In this document: positions 30,086 through 39,149 of the stretch, piece after piece
Layout of the letters: every line of letters starts with the position of its first letter
How positions within the stretch are numbered: position 1 is the first letter of the stretch
Assembly: GCF_009834545.1 (NCBI RefSeq)
Contig: NZ_CP019427.1
Coordinates: forward strand, 2,858,001-2,922,000
Reading direction: 5' to 3'
Source of the DNA: Pseudomonas sp. S04
Lineage (GTDB): Bacteria; Pseudomonadota; Gammaproteobacteria; Pseudomonadales; Pseudomonadaceae
DNA: 64,000 bases
Program-made: the position numbers and the translations under genes
Notes under the pieces: generated by a model
Told to the model about the DNA's origin: nothing
Seen by the model: the letters and a program-made list of their open reading frames with translations, nothing else
Database searches by the model: none

Positions 30086-32464
30086 ATGAGCGTTCATCCA
30101 CTGAATCAACCGGCACAGCGCCTGCGTCGCTGCATCGCCGCCGCTACTCTCGGGCTTGCCATGGCGGTGGCGGTCCCGGCGCTGGCCGAGCCTGTGCAGA
30201 TCAACATCCCGGCCAAGTCGCTGTCCTCGGCCTTGTACGAGCTGGGCAACCAGGCAAAACTGCAGATTATCTACAATCAGGACACCGTCTCCGGCCTGCG
30301 CAGCCGCAGTGTGTCCGGGCAGATGGAGCCCGAAGAAGCGCTGCGCCAGTTGATCCAGGGGACCGGCATCGCCTATCGGATCGAAGGCAATCATGTGACC
30401 TTGCAAGGCAGCTCCGACGATGCGGCGCTGACCCTGCCGGTCAGCAGCGTGGTCGGCCAGGCGTACAGCTCGGTGAGCGCCGATGACGGCTATGTGGCCA
30501 AGCGCGCTTCGGCGGGGACCAAGACTGACACGCCGATCATCGAGACGCCGTACTCGGTGTCGGTGGTGACCCGTGAGCAGATCGAAGCCCAGCAACCCAA
30601 GACGGTCTCCCAGGCCCTGCGCTACACGCCGGGGATCAACGCCGAACTGGCCGGCCCGCAGTTCGTCACCGACCAGTTCACCATCCGTGGCTTCCAGCAA
30701 GGCACCGGGCGCATGCTGCGCGACGGCACCCGCACCTTCCTGCCCGACTTCCTTGGCTGGGACGCCCCCGAACCCTATGGCCTGGAGCGGATCGAAGTCC
30801 TGCGCGGTGCCAGCTCGGTGCTCTACGGTGCTTCCGACCCCGGTGGCCAGATCAATCTGGTGAGCAAACGCCCGACCACCGAACCGCTGCGTCAAGTGCA
30901 GTTGCAGATGGGCAACCACGACTACCAACAGACCGCCTTCGACCTCGGCGATGCGCTGGATGAGGAGGGGGTGTGGAGCTATCGCCTGACCGGCCTGTTC
31001 CGCGAAGCCGATGCCCAGGCCGACCACATCACCAATCGTCGCGAGTACCTGGCACCGGCCATCAGCTTTCGTCCCAACGACGATACCGAGCTGACCGTGC
31101 TGGGCGAGTACCAGAAGCAGACGGGCAACTTCGCCAACCCATTGCCCGCCCAAGGCACGGTATTTCGCGACCCGCGTGGCCGCCTGGATCGCGATACCTA
31201 CGTCGGCGACAGCGCCTACGACTACATGACCAACGAGAAGACGTCGTTGGGTTATGTGTTCGAACACGACCTGAACGAGATCTGGACCCTGCGCCAGAAC
31301 GTGCGTTACAGCGACTACCGCCAGTCCAGCTCCGAGATTGCCTTGTACGGCCCGGCGGGCGACGTCTACTCGCGCTACAACGACCAGCGCAAGGGCGACG
31401 GCCGGCTGTTCACCATGGACAACCAGGTCCAGGCCAACTTTGCCACGGGGCCGGTGGAGCACACCTTGCTCACCGGGGTCGACTACAACAACGGCAAGTT
31501 CAACCAGGACCAGTCGCTGGACTTCATCCTGCAGCCGTTCGACGTGTTTAATCCGGTCTATGGTAAACCGCTGACCCTGGTCCCGTTCAGTGCCTCCAGC
31601 TATGAGCAGAAACTGTCGCAGACCGGCGTGTACCTGCAGGATCAGTTGAAGATCGACAAGTGGGTGTTCCTGCTCGGTGGTCGCTACGACTGGGCCAGCA
31701 ACCAGAAGGACGACCGCGCACCGCAGACCCAGAAGGATGAGAAGTTCAGTGGTCGTGCGGGCCTGGTCTACCTGTTCGACAATGGCTTTGCACCGTACGC
31801 CAGCTACAGCGAGTCGTTCTTGCCAGTAATGGGCATGACGCTGGACAACTCGCAGCTCGACCCGGAAATCGGCAAGCAGTACGAAGTCGGCCTGAAGTAT
31901 GAGCCGCCAGGCAGCAACAGCCTGTACACCGTCGCGGTGTTCGACCTGACCAAGCAGAATGCCACCGAGTACGTCAGCGGCTTCGCACGCCAGGAAGGCG
32001 AAGTTCGCTCCCAGGGTGTCGAGTTGGAAGCCAAGACCGAGATTACCCAAGGCTTCAATCTGATCGGCAGCTACACCTGGAACGACGTCGAGGTCACCAA
32101 GTCCGACGTCGGCAACAAGGGCAATACACCGTTCCGGGTGCCGGAGCACATGGCGTCGATCTGGGGCGACTATATCGTCCAGGGCGGCACGTTCGAAGGG
32201 CTGCGCCTGGGCGGCGGTGCCCGCTACGTGGGCAGCACCTTCGGCGACTCGGCGAACAGCTTCAAGGTCGACAGCTACACCGTGGTCGACGCCTTGGTCG
32301 CCTACCAACTGGGCAAGGTCGATGCCTCGCTCGACGGTATGGAAGTCTCGCTCAACGCCTCGAACCTGTTCGATAAAGAATACGTGGCAGGCTGCTACAG
32401 CAACGTTGGCTGCCAGTACGGCCAGCAGCGGACCGTGTATGGCACGGTGAGCTACAACTGGTAA
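30086..32464 (+). CDS. TonB-dependent siderophore receptor with N-terminal signalling domain
   Basis: 792 residues. Start chosen at 30086, where AGGGA precedes the ATG and a signal peptide follows (basic start, hydrophobic core, cleavage after VPALA). Next comes a secretin/TonB N-terminal (STN) domain (PAKSLSSALYELGNQAKLQIIY), then the plug (TVSQALRYTPGI, QFTIRGF, VLRGASSVLYG) and a 22-strand-type barrel ending in VSYNW with a terminal aromatic residue. It should take up the ferric hydroxamate across the outer membrane. The STN domain means it can also signal through a FecR-type protein such as the one at 26578. A larger upstream in-frame extension overlaps fhuF and lacks a signal peptide. 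Confidence 0.95.
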   Translation: MSVHPLNQPAQRLRRCIAAATLGLAMAVAVPALAEPVQINIPAKSLSSALYELGNQAKLQIIYNQDTVSGLRSRSVSGQMEPEEALRQLIQGTGIAYRIEGNHVTLQGSSDDAALTLPVSSVVGQAYSSVSADDGYVAKRASAGTKTDTPIIETPYSVSVVTREQIEAQQPKTVSQALRYTPGINAELAGPQFVTDQFTIRGFQQGTGRMLRDGTRTFLPDFLGWDAPEPYGLERIEVLRGASSVLYGASDPGGQINLVSKRPTTEPLRQVQLQMGNHDYQQTAFDLGDALDEEGVWSYRLTGLFREADAQADHITNRREYLAPAISFRPNDDTELTVLGEYQKQTGNFANPLPAQGTVFRDPRGRLDRDTYVGDSAYDYMTNEKTSLGYVFEHDLNEIWTLRQNVRYSDYRQSSSEIALYGPAGDVYSRYNDQRKGDGRLFTMDNQVQANFATGPVEHTLLTGVDYNNGKFNQDQSLDFILQPFDVFNPVYGKPLTLVPFSASSYEQKLSQTGVYLQDQLKIDKWVFLLGGRYDWASNQKDDRAPQTQKDEKFSGRAGLVYLFDNGFAPYASYSESFLPVMGMTLDNSQLDPEIGKQYEVGLKYEPPGSNSLYTVAVFDLTKQNATEYVSGFARQEGEVRSQGVELEAKTEITQGFNLIGSYTWNDVEVTKSDVGNKGNTPFRVPEHMASIWGDYIVQGGTFEGLRLGGGARYVGSTFGDSANSFKVDSYTVVDALVAYQLGKVDASLDGMEVSLNASNLFDKEYVAGCYSNVGCQYGQQRTVYGTVSYNW

Positions 32465-32478
32465 GTCTCTTGGGACTG

Positions 32479-32500
32479 GGCCGTGCTTGATTGCACGGCC
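32479..32500 (+). terminator. Hairpin after the receptor gene
   Basis: An 8-bp perfect stem GGCCGTGC / GCACGGCC with a 6-base loop starts 14 bases after the receptor stop codon. No U-tract follows. It separates the receptor from the convergent Fic gene. Confidence 0.5.
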
Positions 32501-32553
32501 GTATACCGTCTGCTCAGAGACGATCCGGATGCCAAAGGTCCGGTACGCTGCGC

Positions 32554-34101
32554 TTATCCCTCTTCGTCGCTCCCCACTGCTCGTTCTTCGAATGCGTAGC
32601 GCACGGCTTCCACAACGCGTTCCGCCCGTTCAGCGTCGTCGAGTTGCGGATACGTTTTCTTCAGTTTGCCAGATACCCGCCAGCCATTTTCCTTGAGTGA
32701 ACGAATGATCCGGTTCGCGTCCTGATCCGGCATTTCCAGCACTTCTTTGAGCCGCTCCTGGGCGTGCTGGAAAATGACCAGCACCCGGGCTTCCTCGGCC
32801 ATTTCGGTACGGACCGTGTGCGCAACGACCTGCGCCGTGTACAGCACGTGTTCGGTCAAGTCGGGATAGCGCCATGCGAATTGCGCGTCGTCGTAATCAT
32901 CGAAGACCAGGTTGCTCGTGGTGCCGTCCTCGTAGTCGACTAGTTTTGCGAACCGATGGGACGATGCGTAGCGTTGCATGAACGGCCGCGAAAATACCTC
33001 CAGCGTACGATCGTAGCGCGCCCGCAATTCAATCGAACTCGTGATGGTGGCTGATACCGGGAGGATCACGCCATCGGGCATCGCCTTATCGCGGATCAGG
33101 GTGTCGTTGATCAAAAATCGATGGATTCGACCATTACCGTCCCGCATCGGATGGATATACACAAAGGCAAAGGCGATAGCTGCTGCCCGGGCCAACGGCT
33201 CGGCACCCCGTGTTGCCAACTCGAATGCCTTCAGGCCATCGAGCAGTTGTGTTAACAACTCAAATTGCGGCGCAATGTAGTGCACGATGTCCTCGCGCAT
33301 GGTCGCCTGGCCCACGAAAACCGGCGAGCGCCGCAGGCCAAGTCCGAAGGCCTCATGACCGAGGATGCCGGCTTGTAACGTGTGCAGGCTGTCGTTGCTC
33401 AATGGATCCTTGATATGGCCACAGTACTTGGCGATAACGTGGGCAAACCGCTGGATCCTGTCGGCCTTGTCGGCCTCTCTTTCAATCAGAAAGCTTGCGC
33501 GCGACTCCTTGAGTGTCAACCAACTGGCCGTGCGTATCAGGATGTCGGCGCCGAAGGTTTGGTTCAGCTCGCTTAATGCCGCAGCCAAGTCAAATTGCAG
33601 CGCTTGTTGCACGGCTTCGGTACGGCGGATCAAGGGGGAGAATTGCGGTACGCCGGGAAGATTGTCGTTGATGCGCCAGCGCCGTATCCGCAGGGGCTCA
33701 ACGCGGGTCAGGTAGTGTTGCGGTGAAACGGCATCGATATAGCCGCCATTGGTGACGTCTGGCACAGCAAGTTGCTGACCGGTCAGCCACTCGTAGAGGA
33801 ATCCGGTGCGGCGGGCATACTGACCAAAAGGCGCTTGCTGGCACCAGGCTTCGATGGGCTTGGGGCCAATCACCGCAAACAGCCGGGCGAAAAACTCAAG
33901 GTGAACTTCTTCGTACTTGAGCCCAAACTCAAAATGCCCCGCGAAATCATCTGCCGGCTGATAGCTCGCAGGATACTTGCGTTCGACATGTCCATCGCTC
34001 TCGCGGCTCATTCGCGTCGTACCGATTACCGACTCAACCCGTAAAGGTTGTGCAAGCGCAATGCCGTAGCGGTCGGCGAGTACCTTGAAGCCTACTTGCA
34101 T
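32554..34101 (-). CDS. Fic domain protein
   Basis: 515 residues. The Fic core motif HPMRDGNGR is present (usual HPFxDGNGR, here Met for Phe) with the catalytic His, the acidic residue and the NGR triplet intact, so AMP (or other nucleotide) transfer to a target protein is plausible. About 140 residues before it, SFLIE fits the (S/T)xxxE inhibitory helix, which would make this a self-inhibited class II enzyme, though the usual Gly/Asn after Glu is Arg here. The C-terminal 150 residues look like a winged-helix-type extension (RIIRSLKENGWRVSG). I choose the ATG at 34101 because AGAGGA lies seven bases upstream; an ATG 24 bases further out lacks a good site. It stands alone and converges on the siderophore receptor. 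Confidence 0.88.
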   Translation of the reverse strand: MQVGFKVLADRYGIALAQPLRVESVIGTTRMSRESDGHVERKYPASYQPADDFAGHFEFGLKYEEVHLEFFARLFAVIGPKPIEAWCQQAPFGQYARRTGFLYEWLTGQQLAVPDVTNGGYIDAVSPQHYLTRVEPLRIRRWRINDNLPGVPQFSPLIRRTEAVQQALQFDLAAALSELNQTFGADILIRTASWLTLKESRASFLIEREADKADRIQRFAHVIAKYCGHIKDPLSNDSLHTLQAGILGHEAFGLGLRRSPVFVGQATMREDIVHYIAPQFELLTQLLDGLKAFELATRGAEPLARAAAIAFAFVYIHPMRDGNGRIHRFLINDTLIRDKAMPDGVILPVSATITSSIELRARYDRTLEVFSRPFMQRYASSHRFAKLVDYEDGTTSNLVFDDYDDAQFAWRYPDLTEHVLYTAQVVAHTVRTEMAEEARVLVIFQHAQERLKEVLEMPDQDANRIIRSLKENGWRVSGKLKKTYPQLDDAERAERVVEAVRYAFEERAVGSDEEG

Positions 34102-34474
34102 TGTCGAATCCTCTACTGAGCACACAAAAATGATATCCAGAATCGCATCGTACGCGAAAACGTTAATTTCCTAATCGCGAAAATGCTAATGCGTACTTTA
34201 ATTTGATAACAAATTGACGAGTTTAGACGAAAACGATAACTCGCAGAGCCCCGCGCTTGGACATTCGCCTTGCAGGCGAGTGTCAGGAAAGCCCAAGTCT
34301 GAGGGGCGTCCTACTGCTCAAGCATCAAGCTGCGCCACACAATCACTGGCGGTGCAACGGGCACAACGTCTGGTTGCTGTTTCTGCAACTCTAGCGGAGT
34401 CACCACCGGCGATGACTGCTGAAGCGGCAAAGGTTGCGCAGTGTCTGCGGTCGATTCATCGATAGGCGCCTTGG
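34102..34474. other. Intergenic stretch with AT-rich promoter region and a hairpin
   Basis: The part next to the Fic gene (34130-34215) is AT-rich and probably holds its promoter. At 34260-34284 there is an imperfect 10-bp hairpin (GACATTCGCC / GGCGAGTGTC, one mismatch). A TTG-started open frame of 83 codons at 34214 shows no recognisable protein features and I do not call it a gene. Confidence 0.4.
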
Positions 34475-35473
34475 TCAATTGAGGGTCACTACCACCTTGC
34501 CCTTAGCGCGTCCCTGCTCGACGTACTGCAATGCCTCGGCCGTGGATTCAAAGTCGAAACAGCGGTCAACCACAGGCTTGATGATCCCCGCCTCGATGAG
34601 TGCGGTGATGTGTTGCAGTTGGGCGCCATTGGCCCGCATGAACACGAACCCATAGCTGACGTTCTGCTTGCGTGCCTTGCGCCGAATACCCAGGCTCAGC
34701 AGGCGCATGATTTGTTGCAGTGGCCAGGACAACCCTTGCTCCTGCGCGAACTGTGCAGTGGGTGGCCCGGAGATGGAAATGAGTTGGCCACCGGGCTTGA
34801 GGACCTTGAGTGACTGCTCCAGTACGTCGGCGCCGAGGCTGTTCAACACCAGGTCATAGTCGTGCAGGACACTTTCGAAGTTCTGCTGGCTGTAGTCGAT
34901 CACCACATCGGCCCCCAGCGCCTTCACCCATTCGACATTGCGGGTGCTGGTGGTGGTCGCGACAAAGGCGCCGAGGTGTTTGGCCAGTTGGATGGCGAGG
35001 CTGCCGACACCGCCGGAGCCCGCGTGGATCAGCACTTTCTGGCCCTGTTTCAGTTGTGCGGTTTCGACCAGCACTTGCCAGGCCGTCAGCGCCACCAAGG
35101 GGATGGACGCAGCCTGTGCCATGCTGGTATTGGCAGGTTTCAGGGCGATCGCGTTTTGGTTAACCGCGATCAATTGAGCGAACGTCCCGATCCGCGCTTC
35201 GGGCGGGCGAGCATAGACGTGGTCTCCCGGTTTGAAACGCGTCACTTGCGAGCCAACCTCCACCACCACGCCCGCCAGGTCATTGCCCAGTATCAGCGGA
35301 AATGCATAGGGCAGGATCAGTTTGAATTCGCCTTTGCGGATCTTCGAGTCCAGCACGTTGACGCTGCTGGCGTGCACCTCGATCAACACATCCTCGGCGC
35401 CCACCGTGGGGGCGGGCGCTTCGCCAATGCGCCCGGTGTTCTTGCCATAGCGATCAATTAAAAATGCCTTCAT
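34475..35473 (-). CDS. NADPH-dependent zinc-free alcohol dehydrogenase / quinone oxidoreductase (MDR family)
   Basis: 332 residues. GroES-like N-terminal domain (VLIEVHASSVNVLDSKIRKG, LGNDLAGVVVEVG, GDHVYARP) followed by a Rossmann fold with the nucleotide motif AGSGGVGSLAIQLAK and the second strand ATTTSTRN. The zinc-binding Cys/His residues of classical alcohol dehydrogenases are missing, as in quinone/enone reductases. The frame continues 52 codons upstream, but the conserved start MKAFLIDRYG at 35473 is typical of the family. Same strand as the SDR and OYE genes upstream, so the three may be one reductase operon for reactive carbonyls or enones. Confidence 0.88.
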   Translation of the reverse strand: MKAFLIDRYGKNTGRIGEAPAPTVGAEDVLIEVHASSVNVLDSKIRKGEFKLILPYAFPLILGNDLAGVVVEVGSQVTRFKPGDHVYARPPEARIGTFAQLIAVNQNAIALKPANTSMAQAASIPLVALTAWQVLVETAQLKQGQKVLIHAGSGGVGSLAIQLAKHLGAFVATTTSTRNVEWVKALGADVVIDYSQQNFESVLHDYDLVLNSLGADVLEQSLKVLKPGGQLISISGPPTAQFAQEQGLSWPLQQIMRLLSLGIRRKARKQNVSYGFVFMRANGAQLQHITALIEAGIIKPVVDRCFDFESTAEALQYVEQGRAKGKVVVTLN

Positions 35474-35546
35474 CGTTGTGTGGCTCTTGTCGATTGCAAT
35501 AAGGGTGGGCGCAGGGTTTGCGGCGTTGCCGTTCGCTACAAAACAA

Positions 35547-36335
35547 TCACGCCGGGTTTTGGTAGCGCTGGGCAACCGCAGACTGGCGGATCTGCTGCAG
35601 CAGGCCCTGGCGTGCGGTCTGCAGGCCATCCCAGCGCTCAGCTTCCTGCAGCGGCGGGATAGTCACCGGCTCACGCCGATCAAAACCGACCAGTGCGGCA
35701 TCCACCAGGTCGCCGACTTCCATGATTTCATTCAAGGTGTTGATGTCGACGCCGGAGCGATCCCAGATCTCCGTGCGGGTAGCGGCCGGCAGCACGGCCT
35801 GCACATAGACGCCCCGAGGCGAAAGTTCCAGGCTCAGGCCCTGGGAGAGGAACAGCACAAACGCCTTGGTCGCACCGTAGACCGTCATGCCGAACTCTGG
35901 CGCAAGGCCCACCACCGAACCGATGTTGATGATTGCACCATCGCCGGCCTTGGCCAGGCGCGGAGCGATGGCGCTGGCGAGTCGCACCAGGGCCGTGATG
36001 TTGAGGGCGACCAGTTGCGCAATGCTCTCGGTGCTTTGCTCGATGAAGTGGCCGGACAGCGCTGCACCGGCATTATTGACGAGGATGCCGATACGGGCGT
36101 CGTCGCGCAGTCGGGACTCCACGGTTGTCAGGTCGCCGAGTTGGGTCAAGTCCGCTGGAATGACATCGATGGCGACCTGGTGTGTGCTGCGCAACCGGGC
36201 TGCCAGTGCATCCATGCGAGCCTGGTCGCGGGCGACCAATACCAGGTCGTGGCCGCGTTGGGCGAAACGTTCGGCGTAGACGGCGCCAATGCCGGTGGAG
36301 GCGCCGGTGATAAGAACAGTAGGACGAGTGCTCAT
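35547..36335 (-). CDS. Short-chain dehydrogenase/reductase
   Basis: 262 residues with a classical SDR layout: cofactor motif TGASTGIG at residue 11, NNAG near 87, catalytic Ser in NIGSVVG, and YGATK for the Tyr-Lys pair. After the cofactor strand, ARDQ suggests NADP(H) preference. The substrate is unknown. It lies 73 bases upstream of the MDR gene and 53 bases downstream of the OYE gene on the same strand. Confidence 0.9.
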   Translation of the reverse strand: MSTRPTVLITGASTGIGAVYAERFAQRGHDLVLVARDQARMDALAARLRSTHQVAIDVIPADLTQLGDLTTVESRLRDDARIGILVNNAGAALSGHFIEQSTESIAQLVALNITALVRLASAIAPRLAKAGDGAIINIGSVVGLAPEFGMTVYGATKAFVLFLSQGLSLELSPRGVYVQAVLPAATRTEIWDRSGVDINTLNEIMEVGDLVDAALVGFDRREPVTIPPLQEAERWDGLQTARQGLLQQIRQSAVAQRYQNPA

Positions 36336-36388
36336 GGGGTCATATCTCTTGCAGGATGGGTGATGACAGCAAGCGCGATCACTGATGC

Positions 36389-37489
36389 TCAGCTTGCGCT
36401 GGCGCTAGATTCAGCCAATGTCGGGTAGTCGATGTAGCCCGCCGAGCCGCCGCCATAGAGGGTGGCGGGATTGAAGGCGGACAATGGCGCGCCACTGCGC
36501 AGGCGTTCCACCAGGTCCGGATTGCCAATGAACGGGCGCCCGAACGCGATCAGATCGGCCTGGTCTGCGGCGACCTGCGAAGTCGCCAGGTCCAGGTCAT
36601 AGCCATTGTTGGCGATGTAGGTGTCTTTGAAGCGCCGGCGCAGGGCGCCGAAATCGAAGGGCGCCACATCACGCGGGCCACCGGTCGCGCCTTCGACCAC
36701 ATGCAGGTACACCACGCCGAGGGCGGCGAGTTGATCGACGACGTAATCGAATTGCGCCTGCGGATCGCTGCTGGAAACGCCATTGGCTGGCGACACCGGC
36801 GACAAGCGCACGCCAGTACGATCCCTGCCGATTTCATCGACGACGGCGGCCGTCACCTCGAGCAACAGGCGCGCACGATTTTCGTTCGAACCGCCGTAGG
36901 CATCGGTGCGCACGTTGGCGCTGTCCTTGAGGAACTGATCAAGCAGATAGCCGTTGGCGCCGTGAATCTCAACGCCATCGAACCCGGCGGCGACAGCGTT
37001 TGCCGCGGCCTGGCGGAAGTCGGCGACGATCCCCGGTAGTTCGTTGATGTCCAGTGCGCGCGGCTCGCTGACGTCTTCAAAGCGGTTATTGACGAATACT
37101 TTTGTCGCGGCGCGCACTGCCGAAGGGGCGACGGGGGCGGCGCCGTTTTCCTGCAGGTCAACGTGCGACACGCGGCCGACATGCCAAAGTTGCAGGAAGA
37201 TTTTTCCGCCCTTGGCGTGGACGGCAGTGGTCACTTCACGCCAGCCCTCTATTTGCGCCTGCGTGTAGATCCCGGGGGTGTCCTGATAGCCCTGGCCTTG
37301 CTGGGAGATCTGCGTCGCTTCGCTGATCAGCAGGCCTGCGCTCGCGCGCTGGCTGTAATAGGTGGCCGCGAACTGGCTTGGCACCAAGCCTGCGCCTGCG
37401 CGGTTGCGGGTCAGTGGCGCGAGGACGATACGGTTCGACAGCGTAAGGGTGCCGAGGGTGTAGGGGGTGAACAGATTCTGGTCGCTCAT
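36389..37489 (-). CDS. Old Yellow Enzyme family ene-reductase (NemA/XenB-like)
   Basis: 366 residues, a single FMN-binding barrel. Family landmarks: N-terminal LFTPYTLGTLTLSNRIVLAP, LWHVGR, the substrate-binding HGANGYLLDQFL, RARLLLEV, and FGRPFIGNPDLVERL near the C-terminus. It should reduce activated C=C bonds, nitro esters or nitroaromatics with NAD(P)H. It is transcribed away from a TetR regulator over a 149-base gap with an inverted repeat, an arrangement typical of a regulator controlling its divergent reductase operon. Confidence 0.93.
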   Translation of the reverse strand: MSDQNLFTPYTLGTLTLSNRIVLAPLTRNRAGAGLVPSQFAATYYSQRASAGLLISEATQISQQGQGYQDTPGIYTQAQIEGWREVTTAVHAKGGKIFLQLWHVGRVSHVDLQENGAAPVAPSAVRAATKVFVNNRFEDVSEPRALDINELPGIVADFRQAAANAVAAGFDGVEIHGANGYLLDQFLKDSANVRTDAYGGSNENRARLLLEVTAAVVDEIGRDRTGVRLSPVSPANGVSSSDPQAQFDYVVDQLAALGVVYLHVVEGATGGPRDVAPFDFGALRRRFKDTYIANNGYDLDLATSQVAADQADLIAFGRPFIGNPDLVERLRSGAPLSAFNPATLYGGGSAGYIDYPTLAESSASAS

Positions 37490-37546
37490 CTGGTATGTCT
37501 TCCGTGCCCGTTGATGGAGGTCGGTGGTGCGTGCAATTAGGATGAT

Positions 37547-37584
37547 GATCGAAATCTAAACTGTCAATGGTTTTGATTATGATC
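37547..37584. promoter_or_regulatory. Inverted repeat in the OYE-tetR divergent promoter
   Basis: GATCGAAATC and GATTATGATC, 18 bases apart, are inverted copies with 8 of 10 positions matching. The pair lies in the AT-rich middle of the gap, over the likely -10 region of tetR. A possible operator for the TetR protein. Confidence 0.4.
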
Positions 37585-37638
37585 AACATCTATGTATCAT
37601 TGCGGGCATGACTTCCCAATGCACATGAGGTATTGCAC

Positions 37639-38226
37639 GTGAGAGTGACCAAGGCCCAGGCGCAGGCCAATCGGGAGCACATCGTTGAAACGGCCTCCGA
37701 GCTGTTTCGTCAACGCGGCTTCGACGGCGTCGGTGTGGCGGATCTCATGGCGGCCGCCGGCTTCACCCACGGCGGGTTCTACAAGCATTTCGCTTCGAAA
37801 GCCGACCTGATGGCCGAAGCCTCGGCTTGCAGCCTTGCCAAATCCCTGGCGGCTGCTGAAACGCTCGATGTTGCGGGCTTCATCGACGTCTATGTGACCC
37901 GCGAACATCGCGATGGACGCGGCACGGGTTGCACCATGGCGGCGTTGTGTGGCGACGCGGCGCGTCAAACGGATGATTTGAAAGCGACGTTTGCCGAAGG
38001 GATCGAGCACACCCTGCAGACACTGGGGGAGAAATACCCGACGAGGCCGGATGCCGCTGCGGATGAGGGGAGAAAGAAGATGATCGACCTGCTGTCCCGT
38101 GCGGTCGGTGCGATTGTTTTGTCGCGTGCCTGCCCGGATGACTCCGCCCTGGCGGATGAGATCCTGGAGGTGTGCCGCGCGCAAATGTTTGCTTCGTTGT
38201 CGCTCAACGAGGTTGAGGCGCAGTAG
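37639..38226 (+). CDS. TetR-family transcriptional regulator
   Basis: 195 residues. N-terminal TetR helix-turn-helix: IVETASELFRQRGFDGVGVADLMAAAGFTHGGFYKHFASK. The ligand domain includes CTMAALCGDAAR, typical of the AcrR/NemR-like regulators that sit beside OYE genes. I choose the GTG at 37639 because GAGG lies eight bases ahead; a TTG two codons earlier is the alternative. Probably represses the divergent OYE-SDR-MDR genes and responds to electrophiles or quinones; the ligand is inferred from context only. Cys residues near 104 and 110 could be redox sensors. Confidence 0.9.
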   Translation: MRVTKAQAQANREHIVETASELFRQRGFDGVGVADLMAAAGFTHGGFYKHFASKADLMAEASACSLAKSLAAAETLDVAGFIDVYVTREHRDGRGTGCTMAALCGDAARQTDDLKATFAEGIEHTLQTLGEKYPTRPDAAADEGRKKMIDLLSRAVGAIVLSRACPDDSALADEILEVCRAQMFASLSLNEVEAQ

Positions 38227-38366
38227 GGGGGCGCATCAACCACCACCCCACAGGCATTAACGTTGGGGGAGGTGTTCCAGGCGAGTTGCGGATGTGTTCG
38301 ACAAACTGACCGGCTACTCAACTAAACTCGACCAGAGCTGCTCCTGACATCGCCTGGTGAGACTTC

Positions 38367-39126
38367 ATGATTGCCCATACCCCCACGCTTTTTGCCTGTG
38401 TCGCCTTAGTAGCTACGATCATGGCGTTTTGTCTGATATTGGTCGGCCAGTTCAACCAGCGTGACGGCTTGCTGACCATTGGCTTTGGTTTGCTAGCACA
38501 TGCCCTGGCTTACGTTGGATACACCTTATACGGCCATGCCCCGTTGTGGTTGACCTACGGGGTGGCGAACACATTGCTGGCGGTGGCCCTGGCTTTCTAC
38601 GGGGCCAGTGTATTTCGGATCGTCGAGTTGCCCGTCGCCTGGTGGCAGATCTTCGCGCCGGCTGCATTGATGTTGGTATTGATGGCGAGTCTGATCGACA
38701 CCCTGGAGCCGCGCATGCTCGCCGCCACGCTGGTGTTGATGGTGCAGTGCGGCCTGATCATCTACTGGACGCGCCGCTACGTCCCCGCTCAAGGGCGTGC
38801 GCGCATGCTGTTGATCATCGGCTCGAGTATCAGCCTGATCGGTTTGGGCATGCGGGTGCCCCGAAAACGCTGTGGCGGTTCTGGACGAGTTGCGCGCTTC
38901 GGTGGCTGAGTCACCGGCTCGGTTCGGTCAGGCAACCATCTCATTGCGCATCAGTGTGGGGGTGTGCTGCGTGGTGCCAAATGAAGATGACAGCATGGCA
39001 AGCCTGCTTGAGCGTGCGGATGCAGCGCTTTATCAAGCCAAGGGGCAGGGGCGCAATACCTTATGTTTGGCACCGCCGCATGTGCAGCACAGTAAAACCA
39101 ACCGCGTTCATATCATTGAGCATTGA
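38367..39126 (+). pseudogene. Diguanylate cyclase with internal deletion
   Basis: Bases 38367-38860 encode a membrane domain with about six hydrophobic helices (MIAHTPTLFACVALVATIM onward), of the type found N-terminal to GGDEF domains. From about 38863, in another frame, comes only the last third of a GGDEF domain: ENAVAVLDELRAS, ISVGV, LLERADAALYQAKGQGRN. The start of the GGDEF domain, including the active-site GGDEF loop, is missing. The join near 38860 removes roughly 100-200 codons and shifts the frame, so the gene cannot make a cyclase. Confidence 0.85.
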
Positions 39127-39149
39127 CCGCCAGCACAAGCTGATACTCA

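Noticed and set aside
29963..32308. Open frame of 781 codons opposite the TonB receptor
   Set aside because: Antisense shadow; the plus-strand receptor has a signal peptide and all expected motifs.
34214..34465. TTG-started frame of 83 codons
   Set aside because: No ribosome site, no recognisable sequence and low-complexity composition.
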